Below, piece by piece: positions 11,100-22,768 of a stretch of DNA of 64,000 nt. A model generated the notes under the pieces. That model worked only from the letters and a program-made list of their open reading frames with translations. It had not been told where the DNA came from and made no database searches. The position numbers and the translations under genes were made by a program. Origin of the DNA: Lepeophtheirus salmonis (Eukaryota; Arthropoda; Copepoda; Siphonostomatoida; Caligidae); NCBI RefSeq assembly GCF_016086655.4, contig NC_052141.2:1922001-1986000 (forward strand). The letters run 5' to 3'. The stretch's first letter is position 1, and the number at the start of each line of letters is the position of its first letter.

Positions 11100-11530
11100 A
11101 GTTCATACATACAGACCAATGTTTCATAGACATATTTGAGTCAATTATCGTCTTATTATTCAAGTTTGCTAAAAGCTTAATTTGATTCTTAATTTTTTTA
11201 AAATATAGTTTAAAAACTTTGTTTGATTGATGAGACTTAGATTGGATATTGCACTTAAAGTTGTCAAAATTGATTATCAGATTAAAAGAAAGAATAATTG
11301 ATAGATTTAATTTATAATTGCCATCTCAGGGCAAATATAAGTCAGTTAAATGAAATAAAGGTTCTAAACTATGGCTAAAAGTCTTGGATATCGTTATTTG
11401 TCCCAGTAATTTGAATAATAAGCCTATAATTGTACCAAATGTATCTAAAAAAGATTAGGCTGTGTGTATTTATAAGGTAAAAAAATATATATATTGGGAT
11501 TTTGTCCTTTTATTGAATTTTGATTAAGAT
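11100..11530 (-). repeat. Repeat A copy, minus orientation, with a small plus-orientation piece at its left
   Basis: 11245-11530 carries the order of landmarks of repeat A read backwards: TTGCACTTAAAGTTGTCAAA, GGTTCTAAACTATGGCTAAA, GTCCCAGTAATTTGAATAAT, TTGGGATTTTGTCCTTTT. 11105-11165 (TTTCATAGACATATTTGAGT) belongs to the opposite orientation, so two pieces abut. No coding frame is seen. Confidence 0.7.
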
Positions 11531-11989
11531 GTTTTTTTAATTAGACACTCTTCTACTTCAATTCATAAACAAAGGCTCACTAAGGAGAACTACCACGACC
11601 TCCATAAGAACACTGTCGTCTCGTTGATGAACTAGATCGCAAACAAGGAACCCGTTTCCCCCAAAAATGGATTTTATGTTGACACACCACAAGTATGTTG
11701 AGCCTAATGAACAAGTTCGGTTTCGAACAGGTTGTCACTATTATGTATAAGTAGTAGATAGTAAAGAAATAAATTTCAATTTCCTTGATTTTAGTTACAA
11801 AAATGTTCTTATGTTGTGGCCCAAATTAATAAAATGACCATTTAAAAATTCCTTAAAAAAAAGGCCTCATATTTTATTTTCAAAGAAATTTAAGAAAGTA
11901 AAAGAAATTAAATTCAAGGGAGTGCCAAAAACAACGATCATAAATTTATTTTCGAAAAATACAAGATTCGAAATTCTCTAAAATTTATG

Positions 11990-12205
11990 TTTTGTTTTAT
12001 TTTAATTTCAGATTGAATTGCATTAATTACTTATTTTTTTAATGTGATGATCAATTTTGGGCTAATTTTAGCGCAAAACGTGACACATACAAAGGGTTAA
12101 TAAGAATAATTTAATTATAAAAATGGACGATAATTCGCCAAAGAATACAAATGTAATCCAGACTCAATTTTGAACTTGCTTTTGTGTTGATGGGTCACAT
12201 ATGTA
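11990..12205 (+). repeat. Repeat A copy, plus orientation (3' half)
   Basis: It contains GGGTTAATAAGAATAATTTA, GCCAAAGAATACAAATGTAA, CACTCAATTTTGA-like sequence and the conserved end GCTTTTGTGTTGATGGGTCA followed by CATATG. The same order of words is found near 16300, 16800, 22700 and 59850. Confidence 0.75.
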
Positions 12206-12477
12206 AAAAAAACGGATAAAAAAGTTGTACAACTATGAATTTTTGTTGGAGAATCAAAATATATTTTTGCTTTTAATATCATCACTCTCAATGGGACATC
12301 TATTGCGCTACGTGAATGCGTGTCTAGGGGTGGGAATACAAGACCCATAAAAAAATTTTGTCGACACAATAGGAAATGAATTTTTAGAATGACGAAAATG
12401 TTTTTGAACTGCCTAAAAATAATTTTGTACCCTGAAAAGAACCAAAGACTCTCGACTTCTTGGAAACCATCCCTGCT

Positions 12478-12890
12478 ATACCGGGTGGTCTATTGAAATC
12501 GTAACGCCTACTAATTCAACTATTAATGACAGTTGAGAGATTTAATTTAATTCATATTTGTATAATATTTAAGTATAAACAATTAGTTACAAAAAAAAAT
12601 ATTCGTGCACTCCATGAAGGGGTCTGTCAAAAAGGCTATACTGGGCCCAGATGAGTTAAATTAAACAAACCAGGCCAATTCCCTCAAGCCTATGAATGCA
12701 CATGCAAGAGATCTTGTGTTTTCAAACAAGACTGTCCAGAGAGCCATAAAAAAGGGGCTAGAAAGAGCCTTGTGAGGGCGGAGAGTCCACTTTTTACACG
12801 AGCTATGAAAGAAAATGTAAGAATATTTTGAATGAGTATATTGAGTTATTTTGAACTCTTTTTTGACACTCGGTGTATCCATACATGAAG
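12478..12890 (+). mobile_element. Tc1/mariner element, TACCGGGTGGTCC family, plus orientation, deleted
   Basis: The left end TACCGGGTGGTCTATTGAAA is the best-preserved terminus of this family in the window. The following bases (CTACTAATTCAACTATTAAT, CAATTAGTTAC) match the reverse complement of the right ends at 17341-18236 and 56818-57526. 12680-12780 encodes SLKPMNAHARDLVFSNKTVQ and RAIKKGLERAL, the transposase segment seen as VSHQTVKRTIKKSLERAL at 53.2 kb. The 3' part is missing. Confidence 0.7.
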
Positions 12891-13495
12891 AAATAAATGA
12901 TCGAATAATTGTTAATAAATATAACCAATAAAAAGTAGCTATTTAGAAATTCCTTCCGTCTGTCTAAAGTAGTTTTTCAGTCGTAAGTAACTATAATTAG
13001 GATTTGTAGGAAGACACACCATTCAATTTGTGAGACGAGTCTCCTAACATTTCTAACAATCAAATCCACTGCACTAATCTGACCATAAACCCTTTATACA
13101 TATTCTTATCGATGACTTTTTATGAACTATGTACATATATTGTACCGTGACCAGCGCAAACAGTCCTAGAAATGTCATTATTTTTAAATTTATTTCATGT
13201 AAAATTTATCTCCAGACATTCCATTCCTATTTTGAAAAGGGAAGAGCCATGGCAGAATCTACTTCTACCATCCAAGGTACGAATGAATAATGATATCCAC
13301 GGATTCAATTCTTACTCACTACTAAAAATTATGATGACGTCATTTCTATTGCATAAATACTACCAGATCTTGTCTCCCCTAAATAATATAAGTCACCCAT
13401 CCATCACTAGTCATCTCCAGTTCTGATTATCAGGCCTCCCTCCTACACAGCTTTACACAAAAACTGCCTACTAGTTTAGAGACATACACCATATG
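12891..13495. other. No recognisable feature
   Basis: There is one open frame at 13172-13426 (84 codons) with no recognisable domain and AT-driven composition. I would not call it a gene. Confidence 0.45.
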
Positions 13496-13496
13496 A

Positions 13497-13528
13497 CATT
13501 CCTAATAATTTAATTATTAGGAATGTAA
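13497..13528. repeat. Near-perfect 31-bp palindrome
   Basis: The arms ACATTCCTAATAATT and AATTATTAGGAATGT flank a single central base. It would form a long hairpin in single-stranded DNA or RNA. It stands alone between repeats and may be the head of an unseen inverted element. Confidence 0.7.
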
Positions 13529-13684
13529 TGGGCCAAGCACCATATTATGCTTACTGAGTTTTCTTACTTTTAGGGAAATTTTCCTCTATCGAGAACCCGG
13601 GAAACCACGTATTAAATTCTGGGATGATATAAAAAATACTTTTAAAATTAAGTAACTTTTTTTTGATAAGTTTGAAAGTTACTC

Positions 13685-13870
13685 CATGTTTTCTACAAGC
13701 CGCCCAATATTTCATGTACATCTTTGAGTCAATTATAGGCTGTATACTCCAATTTCTGGGATGAGTTACGATACCCAAGAATTTGGGTTATAGTTTAGAA
13801 TCTATATTTGATTTCAGGATTTTGAATTGGCTGTTCAAACTTTAACTATTTTTAAAATCTTTTAATATTT
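13685..13870 (+). repeat. Repeat A copy, plus orientation (5' half)
   Basis: It contains CCCAATATTTCATGTACATC, TTTGAGTCAATTATAGGCTG, GGGATGAGTTACGATACCCA and TATAGTTTAGAATC, in the same order as in the copies at 16.0 and 16.5 kb. Confidence 0.7.
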
Positions 13871-14400
13871 GACTTTTTTCTGTTCTCCAGGTTCAATATT
13901 AACTAAATATACCAGTTATTTGGATTTTGGACTGTGGGTATGCCTGCCACATAGGCCTTGAAAATTTATTGATTTTGGCTCTAAAAAAAGGCAAAAAACT
14001 GTGATTTTTTGCATTCTTTTGACTTTAGCCTCGCAATGACTTATCGATAAGCATCGATATGGGTATCAAATGACAGCCAATAAACTGTACTTCAATTTGT
14101 ATAAATATGTTATTAACCCTTTATTTGTGCCCATGTGTAAATTTTACTCCATATATTAAAAAAATCTTGTTTTTTATATTTTTCCATTTTTCCCCTGTCT
14201 TTTTAGGTACTCTCCTAAGTCATTATTATCTTGACTTATATGTATTAAAAAAAATATAATTTTTTGGTATGCTGCACTACTGGGCCAACTGTTATTATTT
14301 ACTAATCTCCATTATGCAAATTTTTAGAGATAAAAGTCATTTTTTTGCAATGTTCCGATGAGCAATGTTGTAGAACACATAATCAGCTGTCGATTGCTAA
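13871..14400. other. No recognisable feature
   Basis: AT-rich spacer before a Tc1/mariner relic. The relic's left terminus may lie here but I could not place it. Confidence 0.4.
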
Positions 14401-14403
14401 GAG

Positions 14404-15110
14404 AAAAACATTGTCCTAGCCGCCACCATGAGACAACAGTACGAGATGATGATTGAGATTGTAGTACTTCTCCGTGCGGGATTGTCCCAAAAGGCCATCT
14501 GGAAGAAGTACATCAGCCTCAAGAAAGACAATTTACAATAAAGCCGAATTTCTCAGATGCTGACATGGCCAGAAAGATGAACAAGTCTCCATTAGCGTTG
14601 TCCAGGGCTCTAAAAAAGGCATCTGTGAACAGAACGGTAGAGAAAGGTGTGTGTGGAGCATGCAAACAATGCCTGAACCACCTCAAGGGAACCTGTAGAC
14701 TCATTGTGTTCTTTTCCGATATAAATACCTTTAATGTTGACTCTATCTTCAACAGGCAGAATGATCAAGTAGTGAAACTTGAGATGAGAAACACCGATAT
14801 GTCTTCACCACCAAAAACCCTGCTTCAGTGATAATGTTAGGCCTAATATGAAGGACATGAATCCCGCCTGGATAAAGACTGAATGTTGATGAGTACATCA
14901 AAATTATGGACACCAAAGTTCTATCATGGATCAAATCCATCGTTGGAAATTTTCCCAGGATGTTCCAACGAGATGGAGAACCTATCCACACTGCAAAGAA
15001 ACCCCAAGAGTGGCTCCAGGCCATCATGTATTTAAGGATAACGAAGGAATACCCTTTTTAATTTATTTATGTACTGCGCCCAAAATCCAGACTCTCACAC
15101 CACCTAACGG
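14404..15110 (+). pseudogene. Tc1/mariner transposase pseudogene
   Basis: From ATG at 14428 it reads MRQQYEMMIEIVVLLRAGLS then QKAIWKKY, a helix-turn-helix start typical of this superfamily. After frameshifts, VDSIFNRQNDQVVKLEMRNT matches the first catalytic block (FTVDxxxNRQNDRVV). VLSWIKSIVGN and then RDGEPIHTAKKPQEWLQAI match the second (QQDGAPAHTAxxxQxWL). The third Asp region near 15070 is degraded. Several stops and frame changes make it non-functional. The normal length of about 340 residues fits the span. The termini were not found. Confidence 0.8.
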
Positions 15111-16005
15111 ATAATATTTATTATAATATTTGTTATTGCCCTATTCAAATCCCTTTCTTTAAAAATCCCCAACAACCAATGCCAGTAAAAACGAAATTCT
15201 TTAAATACAGTAAGGATACTTTGATGAATTCCCATGATGCATTTTTTCTGAATGTATCCTTAAAGTAAATAATCCGCCAAAGTATCTTTAAAGCCATGCG
15301 GGCTGTCTTACTCAAATTCCTCTCCACTCTGAACGACCTAACTTTCATTCAAACATCATCAAAACTATTTGCCAAATTCTTTTATTCATTGATTAATGAC
15401 TGACTTTATTGAATGACTCCGAAAGGAGGGAAGAGAAGAGATCCCTCCTTCAAATAATACAAAATACACAAAGGCTCTCTCCGTACACGTGATAATTGAA
15501 GGCAACTCCGGATTGTTTTATATTTTCTACGTATGTACAGCCATTTTCTAAGAAATGGGATGTCGGCGGAGTCTTTAATTAATGCTTTATACACGCAATA
15601 AAATGATGAACTCCTCAGAGTTTCCTTTTCTCTCTTTGTTGATTATATCTAATTAATGAAAACGGCTCCTTTGAATATATATTGGTGTGAGACAAATTTA
15701 CTCTGCGATGTCTTTCCTCCTCTATGAGCAAACTCTCTCAAAGAGAAATTCCTCAAATACTTTGATGTTTTGCATTGATTTATTTAATTGATGGACCAAT
15801 CGTAAACTTGCTCATTTTTATTTAGAAATAGGGTCCATCAAATCATTGCGATCCTCGTCGGACAGGCTCCATCAATCAAATCATATATCTTTTTTTTATT
15901 ATATTGTAGTATGTTCTACAAGGAAAAAACAAAATGATTTGCATATTCCATGAATTTTTTATGGATGACATTTTTTCAAAAATATATGTGGTGTGTTAAC
16001 ATAAA
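15111..16005. other. No recognisable feature
   Basis: Moderately AT-rich sequence without a convincing gene. Short open frames at 15145-15348 and 15406-15594 (minus) show no domain that I recognise. Confidence 0.45.
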
Positions 16006-16009
16006 ACAA

Positions 16010-16405
16010 TTTTGAACATTTTTTTAAACTTCCTATATACAGACAAGGCAATATTTCATAGACATCTTTGAGTGAATTATCTGCTCTATATATTTAATTT
16101 TATGGGATGAGCTAAGATATCCGAGAATTTTATATATAGTTTAGAACTTAATGGCTTTAAAGTCTTAAATTGTCCCACATATGGTCCTTTTCAATTACAG
16201 TCCATCAATTTATCATTCTTTTATTGTGAAGATCAATTTTGGCTACTCTAAGTGCAATTCGTGGCACACATAAAGGCTTAATCAGAAGAATTTGTTGATA
16301 TAAATTAAATATAATTTGCCAAAGAATACAAATGTAATCCACACTCCATTTTGGTAAAAATAATTCTGGTTTGATTTTGTGTTGATGGACCACTATATAG
16401 ACTCT
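16010..16405 (+). repeat. Repeat A copy, plus orientation, near full length
   Basis: This is one of the longest copies. The order is CAATATTTCATAGACATCTT, TATGGGATGAGCTAAGATAT, TATAGTTTAGAAC, GATCAATTTTGGCTACTCTA, AGTGCAATTCGTGGCACACA, GCCAAAGAATACAAATGTAA, GATTTTGTGTTGATGGACCA. No coding frame, poly-A tail or terminal inverted repeats are apparent. Confidence 0.8.
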
Positions 16406-16499
16406 CATTTGATCGAATAAAAACCCTAACTTGTGCTCTGAACATAGCATATATGTAGTGTAACTCTATAAAAACAATCTTGAACAAAAATACAGAGTA

Positions 16500-16862
16500 G
16501 GATTTCTCATTTCATGTATACATATAGCCCAATATTTGATAGATATATTTGAGTCCATTATAGACTTATTATTTAAATTTGTGGGACAAGTTAAGGTACC
16601 CAAGAATTTTAGACATAGTTTAGAAGCTTTTTTTTTATTTAAGAGACTTATATTCGTTCCGATATGCCCCCATTTACATGAAAACAATCAATTGATTGTG
16701 GCAAATTATTTGGGCTATTTTAAAAGCAATTTACGACACACCTATAAGGTTAATAAGAATAATTCGTTGAAAGAAATTGAGGGTAATTTTTTGAAGAATA
16801 CAAATGTACAAAATACAAACACTCAATTTTGAGAAAAATCATTAATGTTTGATTTTGTGCTG
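16500..16862 (+). repeat. Repeat A copy, plus orientation, in tandem with the previous copy
   Basis: The landmarks are the same as at 16010-16405, in the same order and orientation (GCCCAATATTTGATAGATAT, GGTACCCAAGAATTTTAGAC, GGTTAATAAGAATAATTCGT, GATTTTGTGCTGT). About 95 bases separate it from the previous copy. Confidence 0.8.
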
Positions 16863-17340
16863 TATGAATATGCATAAATCAGTATAATCTTGTAAGCAGA
16901 TGTTTAACCTTATCTTTTAGGGAAAAGCAACAACATATGATTGGTTTATAACCTTATAAAAATGGATTTAACTCAAGAGATGCTAATGTGTTTGTTGACT
17001 CTACAATCTATATGAATATTATATTACTTCCAATTGTTCATTAGACACGTGGATAATCCACTGGCGAGTCAGGTTATAATTATGTATCTTTCCTATTCAA
17101 TTTTATGATCTTTAAAAATCTCTGTAAAATATTATTGTGGAATTGTTTTAACCTAGGATTTTTATATTTATAGATAGTGCTCTACAATATATGACCTACT
17201 GGTATGTAAAAAAATATCAGAAACCCGAAATGAATGTGGTAATCCTCATAATTTGAAGAATGTTTGGTAGGAGAGGAGCTTAGCTGTCATGACTTTTCAA
17301 TAAATCAGCTGGAAGCAGCCGGGAGAAGAAGGATATAATG
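16863..17340. other. No recognisable feature
   Basis: AT-rich spacer. I saw no coding, RNA or repeat signal that I could match. Confidence 0.45.
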
Positions 17341-18236
17341 TACCAAGTGGTACATTAAAATCTGAACACTGTGAATTTTAAACTTCAACAATATATCATT
17401 TATTAATTAACAACAGAATTTCAACAAAATTAATACTGTAAATAGATGTGTGCCTGAGCTCTCTTAATCAAGAATGTAGCTGCCCTTAGTGACATTGAAG
17501 GCTTCCAGGGTGCGTCAGAAGGCCTGGCACCCACTGCGGATGTAGTCTTCTGTCATGACGTCCCAGGTCTGACTGCCAGTGACTTTGGGGGCATCTGTGT
17601 TTGGATGACGGGCACTGCAGGCCTTTTTCTCGATATTTGCCCAAAAGTTGAAGTCGAGGGGTTGGCATCAAGGCTGTAGGGGACAAAAATCTCAGAAAAA
17701 AGTATAAAAGAACTCAAAGGACTCATTCAAGAGAGTCTTGCAACAGGGGAAATGGGGTTCTTTCATTACTGGTGCCAAAAGTGGCCTTTCTACTCGTATA
17801 ATGCTCTTTCCATGTGATACTTTTTTAATAGCTCTCTTGACAGTTTGGTGTGAAACCTCGGGACCTCTTGCATGGGACCTTATGGCTCATATGGACTTGA
17901 GTTGATTGACCTTGACTGTTTCCTTTAACTCCACCAGGTCTACTTTGGTATTTTTGACAGATCCCTACTTCCTTTCCAACGTTTCGGATATGCTGGCAGC
18001 GTTGACGGTGGTCTATGGACGCCCAACTGCTTGTAGTGTGTGCAAATGGAAATTCGTTGATCACATTCTAGTGTTATTTTCTTGATTTGTACATAAGCTA
18101 AAGAACTCAGGTTTGTTTTGCTTTGTAACTAATTGTTTATGCTTTAGCATACCGAAATATGAATTAATTTTAGTCCCTCTACTCTCATTTAATTATTGAG
18201 TTAGTAAGTGTTCAGATTTTCATGGATCACCCAGGA
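17341..18236 (-). mobile_element. Tc1/mariner element, TACCGGGTGGTCC family, minus orientation, near complete but internally deleted
   Basis: The left end reads TACCAAGTGGTACATTAAAA then TCTGAACACT. The right end, reverse-complemented, reads TCCTGGGTGATCCATGAAAA then TCTGAACACT, so the terminal inverted repeats are about 30 bp. On the minus strand the N-terminal part (17825-18064) holds LVELKETVKVNQLKSI-like and VPRFHTKLSREL-like segments. The C-terminal part (17480-17650) reads WANIEKKACSARHPNTDAPK and MTEDYIRSGCQAF. The catalytic middle is gone and the frame is broken. At 896 bp it is well short of the usual 1.2-1.3 kb. Confidence 0.82.
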
Positions 18237-18985
18237 GGCTGGATTTACTCCAATGTTGATCCTCAATTCTACTCCTAGTTCAACAAGGACTTACGGATGT
18301 AACTCCCGAGCAAGCCCTCATTTTTACTCTCCGTCATTTATGCACACACAAATTAGTGATTACTTTATAATTGGAAGTTATCTTTTGAAGAATTAAATGA
18401 TATTGGTGACAGATGTAGAAAATAAATAAACCTTGTTCAGATTACAATTACAAATAATATCACAATCGTTCTAGGTACAACTACAATTATAGATAACAAT
18501 TATTTTATTTAGAGGTCGGTATTTGAGTTTCTGGAGCAGGTGGTTGTGGTGGTGGGGGGAAGTGTCACACTTCCCATGGAGTTTCAGAGTCGAAAATCAT
18601 GGGTCGTCGAAGGTGTTGTATTTTACAAAATTGAAATGAGGGCCATTTGAAAAAAAAAGAAAAATATTACGTAAAAACAAATACTGACTCAGTCTAGGAA
18701 AAGGGACCCAAAAATGGCTTCAAGTTTTTCATAAAGGTCATTCAAATTATAAAACATTTTTGTACAATACAAAACCCACAAAAATGATTGCTAATACCTT
18801 ATTTAAAAACAAAACAAAAAACACCATATATTAGGGTCGGAAAATATGAATTGTGTGTACTTAGTATTGTATAACATCTCTAGATTCACCTAGAGCCTAA
18901 AAATACCAAAAATGAAAACTGAAAACCCAAGTGAATAATAATATTTTACAAAACATCAACACAGTTTGAAAATTACATTGAATCA
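18237..18985. other. No recognisable feature
   Basis: AT-rich. It contains a purine-rich G stretch (18535-18560, GGTGGTTGTGGTGGTGGGGG) but no gene that I can support. Confidence 0.45.
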
Positions 18986-18988
18986 GTT

Positions 18989-19169
18989 ATATTTCATATT
19001 CCTCTTCACTTTCAATAATATCTGCTAATAATTTGTAAAAATTACTATTTATGGGTTTTAAGCAAGATAGTGCCTGGTTCAGGCTCAGCGGTTCAATTGG
19101 TATCTGTCTCAGTTCTTTCATTTCAAGAGTTTCGGTTAAGATTGAACGGTCTTGGTTCTTTTTTTATAA
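18989..19169 (-). CDS. Short open frame with a protein-like C-terminus, unidentified
   Basis: On the minus strand the frame is open from about 19168 to a TAA at about 18991. It ends SCLKPINSNFYKLLADIIES and then EEEYEI-stop. An internal Met gives 44 codons (MKELRQIPIEPLSLNQAL...). Helical, acid-ended composition looks more like a real protein tail than the AT-driven frames nearby. It could be the last exon of a host gene or the tail of a transposon protein. I do not recognise a family, and there is no upstream exon that I can join to it. Confidence 0.25.
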
Positions 19170-21735
19170 AGGCTGTGTTTGGTAACAGACACTTGAAATA
19201 AGGGCCGTCGTGAGAAAATTTGTACACAGGAAATGAAATCAGATACAAACAGGGCCATAGCTACCTTATACGTACCCTGCGAAGTACCCCAAATTCCAAC
19301 AGGGGCCCTGAAATCTAAGTTTGCTTAAGACAATGGTTTTCAAAGTGGAGGATGTGAGGGGAGGTAGTTCGATTGAGGATTCATTTCAGTCTACTCATAC
19401 ATAGCTCACAGGTTTCTTATAGGGGGAATTCAGCTAAAAATGTATTAGAGATATAGCAAACTTTGGGAAACCCTGGCCCTTCCCTCTTTTATTTACACCG
19501 TCTGGTGCCTAAAACCACTTTTCCAGATCCATATGAAGCCCTTTGCTATTTGGAACTCAGGTACAACTGGCAACGTACAAAAATCATTGGAAAACGCTGC
19601 AATTGAAGACAAAAAACTCCTAAAATTGACTTATTTATTAAAGGTAATTAATTTTTTATCATATATATTGTATTTTCTTTATAAAAGCACAAGAACCGAG
19701 ACCGATAAGCAATATATTGCAGTCTTGGCTTGACTTTGTCAGTTCCGTTTCTTGCGTTTCAAGTAGCGGAACCGCTTGATCTGCTGGAACTGCTAGACCG
19801 ATAACAGCACAACTTTGGTTTTAAGCCTATCTTTGTATCGTTGATGAACATTCCCCTATTCAAATTTTGTTATTAAGGCCATAGGAGGCTGTAGTTCGAA
19901 CAAGTCACACCATTCTTTCTAATATATTGTTTAGCCACTTTTGATATCAGTCAAAACGAGAACGAGTAGTAAACTCTTAAAGACTTATGACTGATAAACA
20001 AAGTTTAAATATATAATTAATACAGTCAAACGAAAGTAATTAATGATTGTTGCATGTATTAAATCCAAAGATTTCGACTTTTTGATAAAAATCATCCCTA
20101 ACCTAACGTCAATATCCCAAGATTTTGGGATGCATCTCAAGGAGTGGCATCTCCAGATGTCAGCTTGAATATTTTAAACAAATATTAACAGCCCCCCTCA
20201 CCTTAAGGGAAAAACCAATCGCCTCCGTATATCATTTACACTGTAGTTTACATAAATCGTAGTTTTGTTTTATCTGAAATGAATATTAAAAAAGTATCCA
20301 ACTCTTTGTTCAGTGAATTACATTAGGGAAGCTTACATATGTTTAGTGTGAATTGATCAAACGCAAGATTTCTGAGGAATTTTTCAAAGGTGTAAAATTC
20401 CAAGAAACGGGATTTTGAGACCCCCTAGCTAACATAAATACTAGTGTTCAGACTCGTTGTAGCATCGAATTTTTTTTTCGGTTCGACCTTAACCCTAAAA
20501 GGACCATTGGAGCATTTAAGTTCCAATGCAAAAACTTGCTGAAATAACTTGTTGAACAAAATTTTAACAACTGGAGTTGTGGCGTACTCAATCATAAGCA
20601 AACCGGCCTAGATAACGTCTTGCATCATTGTTTAAATCGTGAGAAATGCCGATAGAGCTATGTTGCATCTTACGCAACTAATTTGTGTCATTAGTCCACT
20701 TCTATGTAAGCTATGGACAATAAAAAATTATAGTAATATGGAATATAATTTATTGTTTTTTAGCCTGAGCCACTAATGGGTACGTATATGTGCCATGTGA
20801 TGAGGGGAGGTTTCATCATCTATTTACAAATTGTCACATATATTCCATTTAAATAAAAAGTGAATAAATTTTTCTGCAAGTTATATAATAAGGACACATA
20901 TTAATGCTAAAAAAATTAAACATTTGCCCGACAATAATTTGGTCCTTATAAGGTTAAGTGATTTTTCCTGTACTGACTTAGACCAATTTGTAGGTCCAGA
21001 CTGTGGATTCATATTTTTTGGTCTCACTTTTTGGAACGTCTTTTTATCAGTCTCATATGTTGTTGACAGAGCGAATTTCTTTTTTTTTCTAGATCAACTG
21101 TGATTGATGTTTCAATTATATTAAACAAAGGTCTTACATAGATTATAAATATGTGAATAACCTTGAAAATCTAAAAAGTATACGATATGTTCCAGAACAA
21201 ATACTGTGCACATATAACATTCAGAATAATTCAGAATCAATCCATCTATATATTATATTATGAAATGACGGTTATAAAATTAAAATATATAAAAATTTGA
21301 AATTTAGAGATGCTTTAATTTGACAATTGAAAAGCCTTATGATCATTCTTAATTCATTAAGACTGGATTCAGTAGACTTCTGTGTTCTCAAATAGTTGGA
21401 ATCACAGGAAGTTAAATGGAAGAAAATGAATATAATTTTAAAAAGGATCCTCCAACTAAAGACATGCTCGAATTCAGAGTTTCATATTCTAGGAGGGACT
21501 ACGGAAGAAAATTTGTCCGAGCTATCATAAAATTTCGTATGACGTCATTATACCGCGTTCACAGTTTGAATATATGGATGACGTCGTAAGCAATTTATAT
21601 GTCAAATCGTTCTAGACCGATTTATTTGACCAAAATAGACCGAATTGTTCCTTTCAAATGATAAAGACCGATTTTTCCTTTATTCCATCAGATTTTTAAA
21701 CAATCTAATATGTTTTAAGCCCAGAAGATTTTTGT
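19170..21735. other. No certain gene; possible long inverted repeat and hAT-like edge
   Basis: 19080-19165 and the reverse complement of 19690-19790 share words (AGCGGTTC, CGGTCTTGGTTCTT versus CGGTCTCGGTTCTT), so a long-arm inverted element may span 19.08-19.79 kb. 19331-19345 (CAATGGTTTTCAAAGTGG) resembles a hAT terminus, but I found no partner. 20.0-21.7 kb is featureless to me except for GACCGAATT words near 21620-21680, like those of the 42-kb array. Confidence 0.35.
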
Positions 21736-21739
21736 ACCT

Positions 21740-21947
21740 TTTGAATCTTTTCAGGATCAGATCATTTTAAGCAATTTTTTAATTAAATTATAGTATTTGA
21801 TTTCCCAGAATCTAACCTTGTTTTTTTTAGTATGGAAATAAGATTGACATAGATCATTTTAAGCAATGCCTTTAAATTTTATTACTAATTTTATAATTAA
21901 ATTTATAGTATTTGATGTGAAATGATCTGATCCTGAAAAGATTCAAA
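21740..21947. mobile_element. Miniature inverted-repeat element with perfect 28-bp arms
   Basis: 21740-21767 and 21920-21947 are exact reverse complements over 28 bases (core CTTTTCAGGATCAGATCATT). The arms enclose about 150 bp. Within it ATCATTTTAAGCAAT and TATAGTATTTGAT each occur twice in direct order, suggesting an internal duplication. There is no coding capacity. The perfect arms imply recent insertion or selection for the hairpin. Confidence 0.75.
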
Positions 21948-22269
21948 GTTAAGGTCAAAAATCTTCTTTTTCTTGAAAAATTAGGTTGAAGGTGAATACC
22001 ATTTTGGTTTTTTATTATTTCTAAGATCAAAAAGGACTTATTTCAAGCGTTACTACATGATCTTTAATTTTGAAAAAAGCACAGTCTTAGGTATGTAAAG
22101 TCTAAGCCTTGTTTTTAGTATGAGTAGACCAAAATGCACGCCATATTTAATTCATTTTTACATACAGTTTTTAAACAGTGCTATACAAATACTCTTTTTT
22201 TCACCTTTTTATTATGACTTCCACGCTCGATTGTATTTTGTATTGTGGCCCTCTACCTCCACCTATATG

Positions 22270-22470
22270 AACCATGGATTACTTCTTTTAAGGGGAGTTA
22301 GAATTGAAGGTCTCTGCCAATTCACACAACAGGACCAACTCCTTGAACATCTCCATCACCAAGTACTTGAACAAAGTATCTCCCGCGGATGTGGTCAAGG
22401 CCTGCAAATCCTTTATGCCTCGTATCGAGCGAATGATTGGCAAAAATGGCTACATATTCATTGAATTTTT
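22270..22470 (+). pseudogene. Tc1/mariner transposase C-terminal fragment
   Basis: The frame reads TNSLNISITKYLNKVSPADV and then VKACKSFMPRIERMIGKNGY. This is a typical transposase tail (SLKxxIxxxWxxLSPADVxxxCKSFxPRLExxI). It follows an AT-rich stretch and has no catalytic region. Two overlapping open frames here reflect one relic with a frame change. Confidence 0.72.
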
Positions 22471-22589
22471 ATTTTTGTATTATTAGAACTTATAAATAAA
22501 ATTTCAAACCCTCAAATTATTTCCCTTACCGATCAGGATGCAGTTAAAGGTAGTCTGGATTTACCTGATCGACCCCGTATTTTATTGTG

Positions 22590-22768
22590 ACAATCAATTA
22601 TGGCTATTTTAAATTTAATTTCTAATCCATCCAAAGGGTTCATGAGAATAGTTTGTGGATAGAAATTGACAATGGAAATTTATTGACGAATACAAAATTA
22701 ATCTATACTAAATTTTGATAAAACACATTCTAGCTTATTTTTGTGTTGACAGCCTTTATATATATATA
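22590..22768 (+). repeat. Repeat A copy, plus orientation (3' half)
   Basis: It contains TATTTTATTGTGACAATCAA, CATCCAAAGGGTTCATGAGA, TTGACGAATACAAAATTAAT and TTTTTGTGTTGACAGCC. Confidence 0.7.

Noticed and set aside
14519..15027. Minus-strand frames across the 14.4-15.1 kb transposase relic
   Set aside because: The plus strand carries the recognisable transposase blocks; these are shadows.
19331..19345. CAATGGTTTTCAAAGTGG as a hAT terminus
   Set aside because: No matching inverted end or 8-bp duplication was found nearby, so it is not called an element.
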